Shown piece after piece: positions 1 through 8,658 of a stretch of DNA of 64,000 nucleotides. The position numbers and the translations under genes are program-made. Numbering within the stretch: the first letter of the stretch is position 1; every line of letters starts with the position of its first letter. The stretch spans positions 1 to 64,000 of the forward strand of contig NZ_WEGJ01000027.1 in NCBI RefSeq assembly GCF_009604385.1, read 5' to 3'. This stretch comes from Streptomyces smaragdinus. Lineage in GTDB: Bacteria > Actinomycetota > Actinomycetes > Streptomycetales > Streptomycetaceae. The notes under the pieces are model-generated. The model was not told where the DNA came from and made no database searches. It saw only the letters and a program-made list of their open reading frames with translations.

Positions 1-61
1 GGACAGCACGGACAGCACGGAGGCGCCGGATGAACACCCCGTACGAGTCGTACGTCTACGC

Positions 62-376
62 CTACCCGCACAAGACGGCGTACCGCCCGCTGACCGACCC
101 CAGACCGCGGCTGGCGGACCTGTGCGCCACCCGGCGGGCCGTGGCGCAGGCCTCCGCCCGCCCCAGCAGCGCCTCGTCGGACGCCGCCAGCGCCGCCAGG
201 TCGGCGGCGGCACCCGCCCGGTGGCGGGCCTGCACCGCCTGCGCCACGGCCAGCAGCGCCAGGAACACCGCACACAGCGCGGCGCACGCGAACACCACCC
301 ACACGGTCGCCGAGCCCCGGTCGTCCTGCGCCCGCCGCCCCTCACACCTCCGCCGCTCACACCGTCGCCTCCGCAA
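62..376 (-). CDS. TadE/TadG-like pilus-locus protein, Rv3654c family
   Basis: Small membrane-anchored protein at the end of a leftward tad operon. The Asp-Arg-Gly-Ser-Ala-Thr stretch before a single hydrophobic helix (about residues 22-46) is the prepilin-like signature of the Rv3654c family, which sits in the tad locus of many actinobacteria. The conserved part starts near residue 18. The only upstream in-frame start is a TTG, which overlaps the preceding gene by 20 bp, so the true start is uncertain. Probably an envelope or pilus accessory protein; no direct function is known. Confidence 0.7.
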   Translation of the reverse strand: MRRRRCERRRCEGRRAQDDRGSATVWVVFACAALCAVFLALLAVAQAVQARHRAGAAADLAALAASDEALLGRAEACATARRVAHRSASRGLGSVSGRYAVLCG

Positions 377-965
377 GAGCCACCGCCTCCCCCCGCAGCG
401 TCAGCGCGAGCGGCCCCGGCCCGGGAGCGGCGGCGATCACCCGCACCCGGACCAGATCCCCCTCCCGCACCACCGTGACCCGCGCACCCCGCGGCGCCAC
501 CGACTCGGCGGCCGCCACCGCCGCGGCCCCCGGCTCGTCCCGGGCAACAGCCCGCGCCCCGGCCCGCGCCGCGTCGACACACTGAACCTGGGCCCCGGCC
601 GCCAGCAGCCCCCAGATCAGCCCAACGGCCACCAGCACCAACGCCGGTATAGCCGCAGCCGTCTCCACCGTCACAAACCCGGCGTCGCACCCGCCCCGGC
701 CGACCTCAGCACCGCCGTCACGTCCGCCCGAGCCAACAGAACCGCAGTCCCGCCCGCCCGGTCCCGCTTCGGAACCGGTCCCGCGCCCGCAGAGTCCCGT
801 GCGGCGAGCGGGGGCGGCGACGCGGCACCAGCCCGCTGCAGAACCGGCGCGGCGTCCCCGCAGCCCAAGCGCCGCAAGCCCACGCGATCCAGCCCCACGA
901 CCATCCCCCGCCGCAAGCCCGGCGCGCCGTCCGCGCAGCCCGTCTCCCGCCTCAGAACCGGCCAT
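357..965 (-). CDS. TadE family pilus assembly protein with long Ala/Gly/Arg-rich N-terminus
   Basis: The C-terminal ~120 residues are a typical TadE minor pilin: an acidic Glu in FVTVETA, then one hydrophobic helix (ALVLVAVGLIWGLLAAG) and a beta-rich extracytoplasmic part. TadE proteins are minor components of Flp/Tad pili. The nearest usable start is an ATG at 965, which overlaps the DUF4244 gene by 14 bp and adds ~75 residues of low-complexity Gly/Arg/Ala sequence. Family members are usually only ~125 residues, so the extension is either unusual or a mis-start. No ATG or GTG lies closer to the TadE core. Confidence 0.7.
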   Translation of the reverse strand: MAGSEAGDGLRGRRAGLAAGDGRGAGSRGLAALGLRGRRAGSAAGWCRVAAPARRTGLCGRGTGSEAGPGGRDCGSVGSGGRDGGAEVGRGGCDAGFVTVETAAAIPALVLVAVGLIWGLLAAGAQVQCVDAARAGARAVARDEPGAAAVAAAESVAPRGARVTVVREGDLVRVRVIAAAPGPGPLALTLRGEAVALAEATV

Positions 966-1143
966 TGAGCGCCCGCTCCAACACGCCCTGGAGCGCATCG
1001 CTCACCGCCCCCGACGACACCACCTCATAGAGCACCGAGGCGAACGCCACCGCCGCGACCGTGCCCACGGCGTACTCGGACGTGGTCATCCCCCGGTCGT
1101 CGCCACGCAGTCGACACCACCGAGCCAGAAATGCACGGAACAT
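952..1143 (-). CDS. DUF4244 protein, Flp-like pilin candidate
   Basis: 63 residues with RGMTTSEYAVGTVAAVAF, a short positively charged leader followed by a hydrophobic helix. This matches DUF4244, the actinobacterial small Flp-type pilin subunit of tad loci. The Gly/Met-Thr-Thr-Ser-Glu junction resembles a prepilin cleavage site with a Glu at +5. It lies between the TadC-like gene and TadE in the expected order, so it is likely the major structural subunit of the predicted pilus. Confidence 0.8.
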   Translation of the reverse strand: MFRAFLARWCRLRGDDRGMTTSEYAVGTVAAVAFASVLYEVVSSGAVSDALQGVLERALNGRF

Positions 1144-1185
1144 GATGATCCCCCTTCATATCGTCGAACCCCCGCGCGACATCCG

Positions 1186-2022
1186 TCAGCCGCGCAGCAT
1201 CCCCGCCGCCAGCCCCACGACCACCGGGACCACCCCCAGGGCCAGGAACGCCGGCAGGAAGCACAACCCCAGCGGAGCCGTGACCAGGACGGACGCGCGG
1301 CGGGCCCGGGCCACCGCGAGGCGTCCGCGTTCCGCGCGGCACTCCGCCGCCAGCCGGGTCACCGCCTCCACCACCGGTATCCCGGTGTGCGCGGACTGCT
1401 CCAGGCAGAGGGCGAGCGCGTCCGCCCCCGGCAGCTCCGCGAGCCCCCGCCACGCCGCCCGCGGATCCCCGCCCAGCGCGAGCTCCGCCGCCCCCTGGGC
1501 CAGCCGCCCGGCGACGACGCCGTCGAGCGCACCGCCCACCTCCCCGGCCGCCTCACGCGGCCCGGCCCCCGCGGCCAGGCACGCCGCGAGCAGATCCGCG
1601 ACCAGCGGCAGCTCATCGGCCACCTGCCCACCGCCGGCCGCCTCCCCGGAGAATCCCGGACGCCTCACCCACCGCCATATGCCGTAACCCACGGCGAGTC
1701 CCAGGACACCCCCCGCGACCGGCCCGAGCAGGATGGGCCCAGCGGCCACACACACCACCGGCGCCACCACCCCCACCAACAGCCCGCGCCCCCGCCCCAA
1801 GGACCGCCCACGCAGACCCGGCCGACGCCCCCGCACCCCGCCGGAGCCCACCAGCCGCCCGGCCCTGCGGCGCACCCTCCGCGCCCGCCAGGCCCCGACC
1901 CCCGCATCCAGCACACACAGCACCACCCCAACCCAAGCCAGCACTGTCCACAACCTGTGGACAACCTCTCCACCTACGAAGCCGCCCACGAAGCCACCCA
2001 CCACCCCGCACATCCACCTCAC
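1186..2022 (-). CDS. Type II secretion F family membrane protein (TadC-like)
   Basis: Inner-membrane platform protein of the tad pilus machine. It has an N-terminal hydrophobic segment, a cytoplasmic F domain (around VADELPLVADLLAACLAAG) and a C-terminal pair of hydrophobic segments ending GVVPVVVGLAAGMLRG. The start chosen is a GTG at 2022 that overlaps the TGA of the upstream gene (GTGA); an ATG at 2013 is an alternative. It is translationally coupled to the TadB-like gene, and the pair would form the platform for the TadA ATPase. Confidence 0.8.
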   Translation of the reverse strand: MRWMCGVVGGFVGGFVGGEVVHRLWTVLAWVGVVLCVLDAGVGAWRARRVRRRAGRLVGSGGVRGRRPGLRGRSLGRGRGLLVGVVAPVVCVAAGPILLGPVAGGVLGLAVGYGIWRWVRRPGFSGEAAGGGQVADELPLVADLLAACLAAGAGPREAAGEVGGALDGVVAGRLAQGAAELALGGDPRAAWRGLAELPGADALALCLEQSAHTGIPVVEAVTRLAAECRAERGRLAVARARRASVLVTAPLGLCFLPAFLALGVVPVVVGLAAGMLRG

Positions 2023-2840
2023 CGCGCCCCCCGCACAATCCGCCCCGTCCAGGCCATCCCGCCCCACTCCAGCAACCCGCCCAGCACCAGGCACCCCAGC
2101 CCCACCGGCGTATGCAGCAGCACCCGCAGCGGCTCCGCCCCGATCGCCCCGCCGATCAGCAGCCCGACCAACGGCAGCCCCGCCAGCAGCCCCGCCGTCG
2201 ACCGCGGCCCCGCCAGCTCGGCCGCCAGCTCGGCCCGCGACCGCTGCTCCGCCCGCAGCGCCACCGCCACCCGATCGAGCCCCTCGGCCAGCCCGGCCCC
2301 GCCCTCGGCCGCCGCCTGCCAGCAAGCCGCCACGCCGCGCAGCCCCTCCGCCCCCGGCGCCCCCGCAGCCCGCCGCAAGGCCCCCGGCACATCCCCGCCG
2401 AACCGAGCCGCAGCCGCCACCTCCACGCCCGCGGCCGTCGCCAACAGGGCCTCATTCGGCTGCTTACCGGCCCGCAGCCCACCGACCACAGCCCCGCACA
2501 GCGCGATCACGGCCTCCCCCCGCCGCTCCCGCTCACGCGCCCGCCGCCGCACCGCCAACCGCCGCCCCACCAACGGCACAGCACCCGCACCGACCACCAA
2601 CGGCAGCCAGGAGTCCCCCAGCAACGCCAACAGCACCCCGCCGACCACACACCCCAACTCCGGCCGCCTCCGCACCAAGCGCAGCCCGACCCCCACCGAC
2701 TCCCGCCACCGCCCCGCCCCCTCGCGGGGCATCAGCATCCGCCGGGCCCGCACCGACGCCGACCGCCCGGCCACCCAAAGCCGCACAGCACCCCCCGCAC
2801 ACCCGGCGGCGCACAACACCAGAACCACCCAAACGCTCAC
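2019..2840 (-). CDS. Type II secretion F family membrane protein (TadB-like)
   Basis: 273-residue integral membrane protein with an N-terminal hydrophobic segment (VWVVLVLCAAGCAGGAV), a second pair near LGCVVGGVLLALLGDSW, a cytoplasmic F domain and C-terminal helices. F-domain proteins anchor the TadA motor in pilus and type II secretion systems. The GTG at 2840 overlaps the TGA of tadA (GTGA), so translation is coupled. Confidence 0.8.
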   Translation of the reverse strand: MSVWVVLVLCAAGCAGGAVRLWVAGRSASVRARRMLMPREGAGRWRESVGVGLRLVRRRPELGCVVGGVLLALLGDSWLPLVVGAGAVPLVGRRLAVRRRARERERRGEAVIALCGAVVGGLRAGKQPNEALLATAAGVEVAAAARFGGDVPGALRRAAGAPGAEGLRGVAACWQAAAEGGAGLAEGLDRVAVALRAEQRSRAELAAELAGPRSTAGLLAGLPLVGLLIGGAIGAEPLRVLLHTPVGLGCLVLGGLLEWGGMAWTGRIVRGAR

Positions 2841-3988
2841 AACCGCCCCCCGCACAGCTCCACCAGCCGCCCCCACCCGGCGCCCCGGACAAACCCCTCC
2901 GGCCCCCACACCACCGCCGGCACCGTCGCCACCAGCCCCGAAGCGCCCCGGTCCAGCACATGCACCTCGGCGATCCGCCGCGCCCCACCCCGGTCCCGCA
3001 CCACATGCAGGAGCACGGACAGAGCGGCCGCCAGCTGACTGTGCAGCGCCCCCCGATCCAGCCCCGCCACCGCACCCAGCGCCTCCAGCCGGGCCGGAAC
3101 ATCACCGGCGGCGTTCGCGTGCACCGTCCCGCACCCGGCGTGCCCCGTGTTCAGCGCGGCCAGCAGGTCCTGCACCTCACTGCCCCGCACCTCACCCACG
3201 ACCAGCCGGTCCGGACGCATCCGCAGCGCCTGACGCACGAGGTCCTGGAGGGTGACCAGACCGCGCCCCTCCTGATTGGCCGGCCGGGTCTCCAGCCGGA
3301 CCACGTGGGGATGCGCGGGCCGCAGCTCCGCCGACTCCTCCGCGAGCACGATCCGCTCGTCCACGCGCACCAGGCTGAGCAGCGCGGCCAGCAGCGTCGT
3401 CTTCCCCGTCCCCGTCCCGCCCGAGATCAGGAACGACAGCCGGGCCGCGACCAGCGCCCGCAGCAGCCCCTCCCCGCCCGGCGGCACCGTCCCGGCCGCG
3501 GTCAGCTCCGCCAGGCTGAACGCCCGCGGCCGGATCACCCGCAGCGACAGACACGCCGACTCCACGGCGACCGGCGGCAGTACGGCGTGCAGCCGGGTGC
3601 CGTCCGGCAGCCGGGCGTCCACCCAGGGCCGCGCGTCGTCGAGCCGCCGTCCGGCCACCGCCGCGAGCCGCTGCGCCAGCCGCCGGACCGCCTCGGCGTC
3701 GGGGAAGCGCACCGCGGTCCGCTCGACGCCCCGGCCGCGGTCGATCCACACCTCGTCCGGCCCGGTGACCAGCACGTCGGTCACGTCCGGCGCGGCCAGC
3801 AGCGGCTCCAGCGGGCCCGTACCGACCATCTCGGAGCGCAGGGCGTCCACCACGCCCAGCACCTCCGTGTGTCCGAGCAGCCGCCCCTCGTCCCGCAGCG
3901 CCCGCGCCACCCCGGCCGGGGTCGGCTCACCGCCGCCGCGGGCGAGCCGCAGCCGGACGGCGTCGAGCAGCGTCGTATCGACCGTCAC
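2837..3988 (-). CDS. tadA: TadA family pilus-assembly ATPase
   Basis: 383-residue secretion ATPase of the type II/IV superfamily, predicted to power Flp/Tad pilus assembly from the cytoplasm. The Walker A motif GGTGTGKTT lies near residue 190, the Asp box around LAEES, the Walker B region RLVVGEVRG, and the His box around NTGHAGCGTVHANAA. Length is normal for the family. The ATG overlaps the ssd stop codon (ATGA), making a tightly coupled operon with ssd upstream and the F-domain proteins downstream. Confidence 0.9.
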   Translation of the reverse strand: MTVDTTLLDAVRLRLARGGGEPTPAGVARALRDEGRLLGHTEVLGVVDALRSEMVGTGPLEPLLAAPDVTDVLVTGPDEVWIDRGRGVERTAVRFPDAEAVRRLAQRLAAVAGRRLDDARPWVDARLPDGTRLHAVLPPVAVESACLSLRVIRPRAFSLAELTAAGTVPPGGEGLLRALVAARLSFLISGGTGTGKTTLLAALLSLVRVDERIVLAEESAELRPAHPHVVRLETRPANQEGRGLVTLQDLVRQALRMRPDRLVVGEVRGSEVQDLLAALNTGHAGCGTVHANAAGDVPARLEALGAVAGLDRGALHSQLAAALSVLLHVVRDRGGARRIAEVHVLDRGASGLVATVPAVVWGPEGFVRGAGWGRLVELCGGRL

Positions 3989-5061
3989 GCCGCCACCCCC
4001 GCCGCCCCGGGCAGCGCCCGCTCCCAGAACGCGCCGCAGAAGCGGGCCAGCGGCCCCGACGCACGCGATCCGGGCGGCGCCCCGCTGTCCAGCCGCTCCA
4101 GCAGGCCGGGCTCGACGGGCAGTTCACCGGCGAGCGGCAGCCCCAGCAGCCGGGCGACCTCCTCGTCCCCCAGCGCGGGCCGGCTCCGGCCGAAGGCGCC
4201 GCGCACCACGACCCGCAGATCGGGCAGCGCCATCCCGGCCACCCCCGCCACCCGGTGCGCGGCCGCCACGGCACGCAGCTCGCCGGGGACGACCAGCAGC
4301 CCGAGGTCCAGCTGGGCCAGAGCCTCCGCCGCCGCCTCGTCGATCCGCCGGGGCAGGTCCACGACCACCACCCCGCCCCGCCGCCGCGCGGCGGACAGCA
4401 CCGACCGCATCGCCTCCGGCGAGACCGCCGCCGGGGCACCCCGGTCCCAGCTCAGCACCCGCAGCCGGTGCAGCTCGGGCAGCGCCTCCGCCAGCGCGCC
4501 GCCCCCGATCCGCCCCCGCGACCGGGCGAACGCCGGCCAGCGCAGCCCCTCGGCGCTCTCCCCGCCCAGCAGCACGTCGAGCCCGCCGCCGAGCGGATCG
4601 GCGTCGACGAGCATCGTCCGCGTCCCCGCCCGCGCCGCCGTCACGGCGAGCGCGCATGCCAGCGTGGACGCCCCCGCCCCGCCGCAGCCGCCGAGCACCC
4701 CGACGGCGAACGCCTGGTCCCCGACCCTCTCCGCCACATCCGCGATCCACTCCACCAGCCGGCTCTCGGCGTCGGGCAGGCACAGGACATGGTCCGCCCC
4801 CAGCCGCACGGCACGCTGCCAGACCCCCGCGTCGTCGAGGTCCCGTCCGATCAGCAGCACCGCGTCCCGGCGGGCCCGGCCCGCGAGCGCCGCCGCCCGG
4901 TCGTCGCCGACCAGCACCAGCCCCGCCGCGCTCCACTCACCCGGCGACGGATCCGCCGCCACCTCCGGTCTCGCCCCCGCCGCGGCGCACAGCCGCAGCA
5001 GATCGTCGAGAAGCTCCACGTCCTCCGTGACGACGAGCACCGCCCCCGGCCCGTACGACAT
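3985..5061 (-). CDS. ssd: Septum-site-determining protein Ssd / CpaE-like ATPase
   Basis: 358-residue member of the CpaE/MinD-like family, first gene of the tad operon and equivalent by position to M. tuberculosis Ssd (Rv3660c). An N-terminal receiver-like domain (residues 1-120) precedes a ParA/MinD-type NTPase domain with a deviant P-loop, VLGGCGGAGASTL, in which the canonical Lys-Thr is replaced by Ala-Ser, and a switch segment DADPLGGG. The ATG at 5061 is preceded by GAAGGGGACGGGG. In the family, CpaE proteins localise pilus machinery; Ssd affects septum placement. ATP hydrolysis may be weak given the P-loop. Confidence 0.8.
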   Translation of the reverse strand: MSYGPGAVLVVTEDVELLDDLLRLCAAAGARPEVAADPSPGEWSAAGLVLVGDDRAAALAGRARRDAVLLIGRDLDDAGVWQRAVRLGADHVLCLPDAESRLVEWIADVAERVGDQAFAVGVLGGCGGAGASTLACALAVTAARAGTRTMLVDADPLGGGLDVLLGGESAEGLRWPAFARSRGRIGGGALAEALPELHRLRVLSWDRGAPAAVSPEAMRSVLSAARRRGGVVVVDLPRRIDEAAAEALAQLDLGLLVVPGELRAVAAAHRVAGVAGMALPDLRVVVRGAFGRSRPALGDEEVARLLGLPLAGELPVEPGLLERLDSGAPPGSRASGPLARFCGAFWERALPGAAGVAA

Positions 5062-5202
5062 CCCCGTCCCCTTCCACCCCGACGCGGCGCAGTGCCCCGC
5101 GACTTTTGCTGCAAACGACACGACTTACCGTGCCGAGTGGGCGGAAAAGTTGTGGATCATGGACGAAATCGGTGGACAACTCAGTGGCTGTGAACAATTT
5201 CC

Positions 5203-5218
5203 TCACCCGAACGGGTGA
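5203..5218. promoter_or_regulatory. Operator-like palindrome TCACCCG-AA-CGGGTGA
   Basis: Perfect 7-bp inverted repeat around a 2-bp centre, ~145 bp upstream of ssd in the divergent promoter region. It looks like a dimeric regulator site. The TCACC/GGTGA halves recall elements of the BldD motif but are in a different arrangement, so the regulator is not assigned. Confidence 0.4.
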
Positions 5219-5346
5219 GAACCATGAACCCCGCACAACGGTTACGCACCGTGATGCGTCTCACTTGCCGAGGAGATGCCCGAGGGGCCACACGGAGGGG
5301 AGTGGCCCCGGGTGTCGTGGGCCGGAGAAAAAGTATCCGGACATGC

Positions 5347-5381
5347 GACGACCCCCGCCGGGGGGGAGAGCGGGGGTCGTC
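5347..5381. terminator. Strong hairpin (12-bp perfect stem)
   Basis: GACGACCCCCGC pairs perfectly with GCGGGGGTCGTC across an 11-nt loop. A terminator is unexpected between divergent genes. It could end a short leader transcript or attenuate the HAD transcript, whose start codon lies 136 bp downstream. Confidence 0.55.
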
Positions 5382-5516
5382 CCCACGGCCGACTCGGGGG
5401 GGGAGGAGCCGGACCGGGTTAGCACGGTCGCGAACGATCCGTGACTTCCATGGTGTACCCGAGAGCCTTCTCAGGCAAACCCACACGCCACAGCTTACGC
5501 CGAATGGTGGGCCCTT

Positions 5517-6347
5517 ATGCTCGCTCTTGTGGGAAACGAAGCGTTGCCGCGGACAGCCGCCTTCTTCGACCTGGACAAGACGGTCATTGCGAAGTCGAGC
5601 ACACTGACCTTCAGCAAGTCCTTCTATCAAGGAGGACTGATCAACCGGCGGGCCGTACTGCGCTCCGCCTACTCGCAGTTCATCTATCTTCTCGGCGGCG
5701 CGGACCACGAGCAGACGGAGCGGATGCGGGCCTATCTGACGGCCCTGTGCCGGGGCTGGGACGTGGCGCAGGTACGCGAGATCGTCGCCGAGACGCTGCA
5801 CGAGCTGATCGACCCGATCATCTACGACGAGGCCGCCTCCCTCATCGAGGAGCACCATCTGGCCGGCCGCGACGTGGTCATCGTCAGCACCTCGGGCTCC
5901 GAGGTGGTGGAGCCGATCGGCGAGCTGCTCGGCGCGGACCGCAGCATCGCCACCCGGCTGGTCATCGAGGACGGCCGCTACACGGGCGAGATCGAGTACT
6001 ACGCCTTCGGCCCGGCGAAGGCGGAGGCCATCCGCGAGCTGGCCGAGACCGAGGGGTACGACCTCGAGCGGTGCTACGCCTACAGCGACTCGGTGACCGA
6101 CGTCCCGATGCTGGAGGCCGTCGGCCATCCCTGCGCGGTCAACCCGGACAAGGGGCTGCGGCGCGAGGCGGCGGCGCGCGACTGGCCGGTGCTGACGTTC
6201 AGCCGCCCGGTGCGGCTCAAGCAGCGTGTGCCGCAGTTCGCGATGCCGTCCCGGCCGGTGCTGCTGGCCACGGCGGCGGGCGTCGCGGCGGCCACCGCGG
6301 CGGGCATCGTCTGGTACGCGTCCCGCAGACGCGCCCGTACTGCCTGA
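5517..6347 (+). CDS. HAD-IB family phosphatase, membrane anchored
   Basis: 276-residue haloacid-dehalogenase phosphatase of the SerB-like IB subfamily. Motif I is FFDLDKT (nucleophile D18, acid D20), motif II VIVSTSGS, and motif III/IV the Lys in FGPAKAEAI plus AYSDSVTDVPML. A C-terminal hydrophobic helix (about 245-267) followed by RRRAR suggests inner-membrane attachment. Divergent from the tad operon, as its counterpart is beside Ssd in M. tuberculosis (Rv3661). Substrate unknown; a small phosphomonoester is likely. Confidence 0.8.
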   Translation: MLALVGNEALPRTAAFFDLDKTVIAKSSTLTFSKSFYQGGLINRRAVLRSAYSQFIYLLGGADHEQTERMRAYLTALCRGWDVAQVREIVAETLHELIDPIIYDEAASLIEEHHLAGRDVVIVSTSGSEVVEPIGELLGADRSIATRLVIEDGRYTGEIEYYAFGPAKAEAIRELAETEGYDLERCYAYSDSVTDVPMLEAVGHPCAVNPDKGLRREAAARDWPVLTFSRPVRLKQRVPQFAMPSRPVLLATAAGVAAATAAGIVWYASRRRARTA

Positions 6348-6732
6348 CCGGACGACAACACCCGCCGGCCTGCTCGTATCGCCCGAGCGCCCGATTAGCC
6401 CTCATCGCCGGTATTTGCACGTAAAAGTAAAGATCCGGCGCCCCGGCTTCCGCTTGTCGCCCGATCGGAGTACAAAGGATTTACGGCCCGCGAGACCGGG
6501 GCATCCGAGAGGATCCTCATCAAGCGGCCCCACGGACCGCATGCATGAACGTCGGGAACCCACGCGACGCCGACCCCTCGATTAGGGGCCAGCCGCACCA
6601 GGCACAAGGACCGAAGTGATCCGGCCTGATGGGCATACATCGTGCACGCACTGGTACCCCGGCGGACATGCCAGCGGCGACGCCCCGAACGGGACGTCGC
6701 CGCAACCCTGTCCGGGAGTTACGCCGGACAGA
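6348..6732. other. Intergenic region ending in two tandem hairpins
   Basis: 385 bp between convergent genes with no supportable gene. Two stem-loops lie at its right end, just beyond the stop of the leftward Fic-like gene: 6676-6701 (GGCGAC/GTCGCC with inner CCC/GGG) and 6708-6731 (CTGTCCGG/CCGGACAG, 8-nt loop). Together they look like a terminator for the leftward gene. Nothing else is evident in 6348-6675. Confidence 0.55.
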
Positions 6733-7575
6733 TCAAGCAGCCCCGCGCTGCAGCGCCTCGCAGACGGCCGTGCTCTCGCGCGCCCCCAGCTCCACCGCCC
6801 GCCCGCAGTGCGCGATCCACGCCGCCACCCCGGCCGGCGTCCCGCTCACATAGCCGGCCAGCGCCTCCGCGTACCGGTCGGCGAGCTCCGCGTGCCCCAC
6901 CTCCGCCGGACAGACGCCCTTCGGGTCCAGCCCGCTGCCCACCAGCACGAGCCGTTCGGCGGCCCGTGCGACGAGCCCGTTGTACGAGGTGAACGGGCGC
7001 AGCGCGAGCAGCTCCCCGTGCACCACGGCGGCCTGCACCAGCGCCGGCGCCGACGACCCGGCGACGACCAGCTCCGCGAGGGCGTCCAGCCGCGCGGAGA
7101 CGTCCCCGGCGGACGGCAGCGGCAGCCCGTCCCCGCCGGCGCCGTCGACCGCCTCACCGGCCCGCCGCGGGCGTCCCACCGAATCGGCGTCCGTCCCGCA
7201 GGCGACGACGTGCAGCCGCGCCAGCACCCGCAGCGGCGACTGCCGCCACACCCCGAGCAGCTGCCCGGCCTCCGCGTTCAGCCGCAGCGCGGCGCCCACG
7301 GTGCGCGGTTCGCCGGCGTCGCCGAAGTCGGTGCGCCGCCGCACCTCCTCCAGCGCCCAGTCGGCGCCCGACAGCGCGGCGGAGGCGCGCGCCCCGCGCA
7401 GGGCCGCCTCGCCGGACACCTCGGTGGACCGCCGGCGCATCACCCGATGGCCGTACACCCGGTCGACGGCGGTGCGTACCGCGTCCACCGCGGCGGTGAC
7501 ACCGGGGAGGCCGGCGAGGGCCGCCAGGGGGTCCGACGGCGGGGCGGAGGGCGTGTGCGGGGAAGGCGTGCTCAT
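6733..7575 (-). CDS. Fic-fold protein with degenerate active site
   Basis: 280-residue protein whose layout follows Fic/DOC enzymes. An N-terminal segment resembles the inhibitory-helix region (ASAALSGADWALEEV, ~64-78). PLRVLARLHVVA (~114-125) resembles the PL-x-LIRELH helix, and RPRRAG follows. Near 190-205 comes VVHGELLALRPFTSYNGLVARA in the position of the family's HPFxxGNGRxxR loop. The catalytic His is Arg and the Gly-Asn-Gly-Arg core is Ser-Tyr-Asn-Gly-Leu, so AMP transfer is unlikely. Orthologues in Streptomyces are, to my recollection, labelled oxidoreductase, for which I see no Rossmann motif. The ATG at 7575 was chosen because upstream sequence is non-conserved. Divergent from the CooC-like ATPase. 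Confidence 0.65.
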   Translation of the reverse strand: MSTPSPHTPSAPPSDPLAALAGLPGVTAAVDAVRTAVDRVYGHRVMRRRSTEVSGEAALRGARASAALSGADWALEEVRRRTDFGDAGEPRTVGAALRLNAEAGQLLGVWRQSPLRVLARLHVVACGTDADSVGRPRRAGEAVDGAGGDGLPLPSAGDVSARLDALAELVVAGSSAPALVQAAVVHGELLALRPFTSYNGLVARAAERLVLVGSGLDPKGVCPAEVGHAELADRYAEALAGYVSGTPAGVAAWIAHCGRAVELGARESTAVCEALQRGAA

Positions 7576-7671
7576 GGCGTCGAGCCTACGCAACCCCGCA
7601 CAACCCGAAGGGGTGGACTTCGGCACACCGATGCGGCACCCACCGTGACCAATGATCTACCGTTAGTGAAC

Positions 7672-8658
7672 ATGAAGATCGCTTTCGTAGGGAAGGGCGG
7701 CAGCGGCAAGACGACCATCTCGTCGCTGTTCGTCCGCCATCTCGCCGCCCAGGGACGTCCGGTGCTCGCCGTCGACGCCGACATCAACCAGCATCTGGGC
7801 ACCGCGCTCGGGCTGGAGGAGGACGAGGCAGCCGCGCTTCCCGCGATGGGCGCGCACCTCACGCTGATCAAGGACTATCTGCGCGGGACCAACCCGCGGA
7901 TCGGCTCCGCCGAGACGATGATCAAGACGACGCCGCCCGGCGAGGGGTCGCGGCTGATCCGCGTCGATGAGGACAACCCGGTCTACGAGGCCTGCGCCCG
8001 CCCGCTGGACCTCGACGGCCACCCGGCACGGCTGATGGTCACCGGTCCGTTCACCGAGGCGGACCTGGGGGTGGCCTGCTACCACTCCAAGACGGGCGCC
8101 GTGGAGATGTGCCTGAACCACATGGCCGACGGCCGCGACGAGTACGCGGTCGTCGACATGACAGCGGGCAGCGATTCGTTCGCCTCCGGCATGTTCACCC
8201 GCTTCGACGTGACCTTCCTCGTCGCCGAGCCGACCCGCAAGGGGGTGGCCGTCTACCGGCAGTACCGGGAGTACGCGCGGGACTACGACATCGCGCTGCA
8301 CGTCGTCGGCAACAAGGTCGAGGGGGAGGACGACATCGCCTTCCTGCGGGAGGCCGTCGGGGACGATCTGCTGACCGTCGTCGGCCGCTCGGAGTGGGTG
8401 CGCGGTACGGAGAAGGGACAGCGGCCGTCCTTTGAACTGCTGGAGGAGCCCGTCCGGCACGCCCTCCACTCGCTGCAGCGGACGGCCGTCGCGGCGTACG
8501 GACGGCGGAACTGGGCGCGCTATCAGCAGCAGATGGTGCACTTCCATCTGCGCAACGCCGAGAGCTGGGCGAACGCGCGGACCGGGGTCGATCTGGCGAC
8601 CCAGATCGACCCCGGTTTCGTGCTGCGCGAGTCGAGCGGGAGCCGTCAGCCGGCCTGA
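7672..8658 (+). CDS. CooC-like P-loop ATPase (ParA/MinD superfamily)
   Basis: 328 residues with a deviant Walker A, GKGGSGKTTISS (residues 7-18), and a switch DADINQHLG, typical of the SIMIBI class that includes CooC and NifH-like metal-maturation ATPases. The C-terminal half is specific to actinobacteria. A GTG six bases upstream is an alternative start. No metalloenzyme partner is adjacent, so the client is unknown. The 3' end overlaps the convergent lipoprotein gene by 13 bp. Confidence 0.75.
   Translation: MKIAFVGKGGSGKTTISSLFVRHLAAQGRPVLAVDADINQHLGTALGLEEDEAAALPAMGAHLTLIKDYLRGTNPRIGSAETMIKTTPPGEGSRLIRVDEDNPVYEACARPLDLDGHPARLMVTGPFTEADLGVACYHSKTGAVEMCLNHMADGRDEYAVVDMTAGSDSFASGMFTRFDVTFLVAEPTRKGVAVYRQYREYARDYDIALHVVGNKVEGEDDIAFLREAVGDDLLTVVGRSEWVRGTEKGQRPSFELLEEPVRHALHSLQRTAVAAYGRRNWARYQQQMVHFHLRNAESWANARTGVDLATQIDPGFVLRESSGSRQPA

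Larger units (their letters stand above)
5062..5516. other. Divergent intergenic region between ssd and the HAD gene
   Basis: 455 bp without a convincing gene. It should hold the promoters for the leftward tad operon and the rightward HAD gene. It contains a 16-bp palindrome at 5203-5218 and a strong hairpin at 5347-5381 (listed separately). A 14-mer, GTTACGCACCGTGA, at 5241-5254 recurs at 10145-10158 upstream of the SulP-carbonic anhydrase gene. Confidence 0.6.

Noticed and set aside
1..33. Possible 3' end of a rightward gene (ten codons to TGA)
   Set aside because: A helicase gene is expected left of this locus, but ten Gly/Gln/His-rich codons are too few to support a call.
799..5218. Very long plus-strand open frames opposite the tad operon (up to 1161 codons)
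   Set aside because: Pro/Arg/Thr-rich low-complexity translations, antisense to conserved genes; an effect of high GC.
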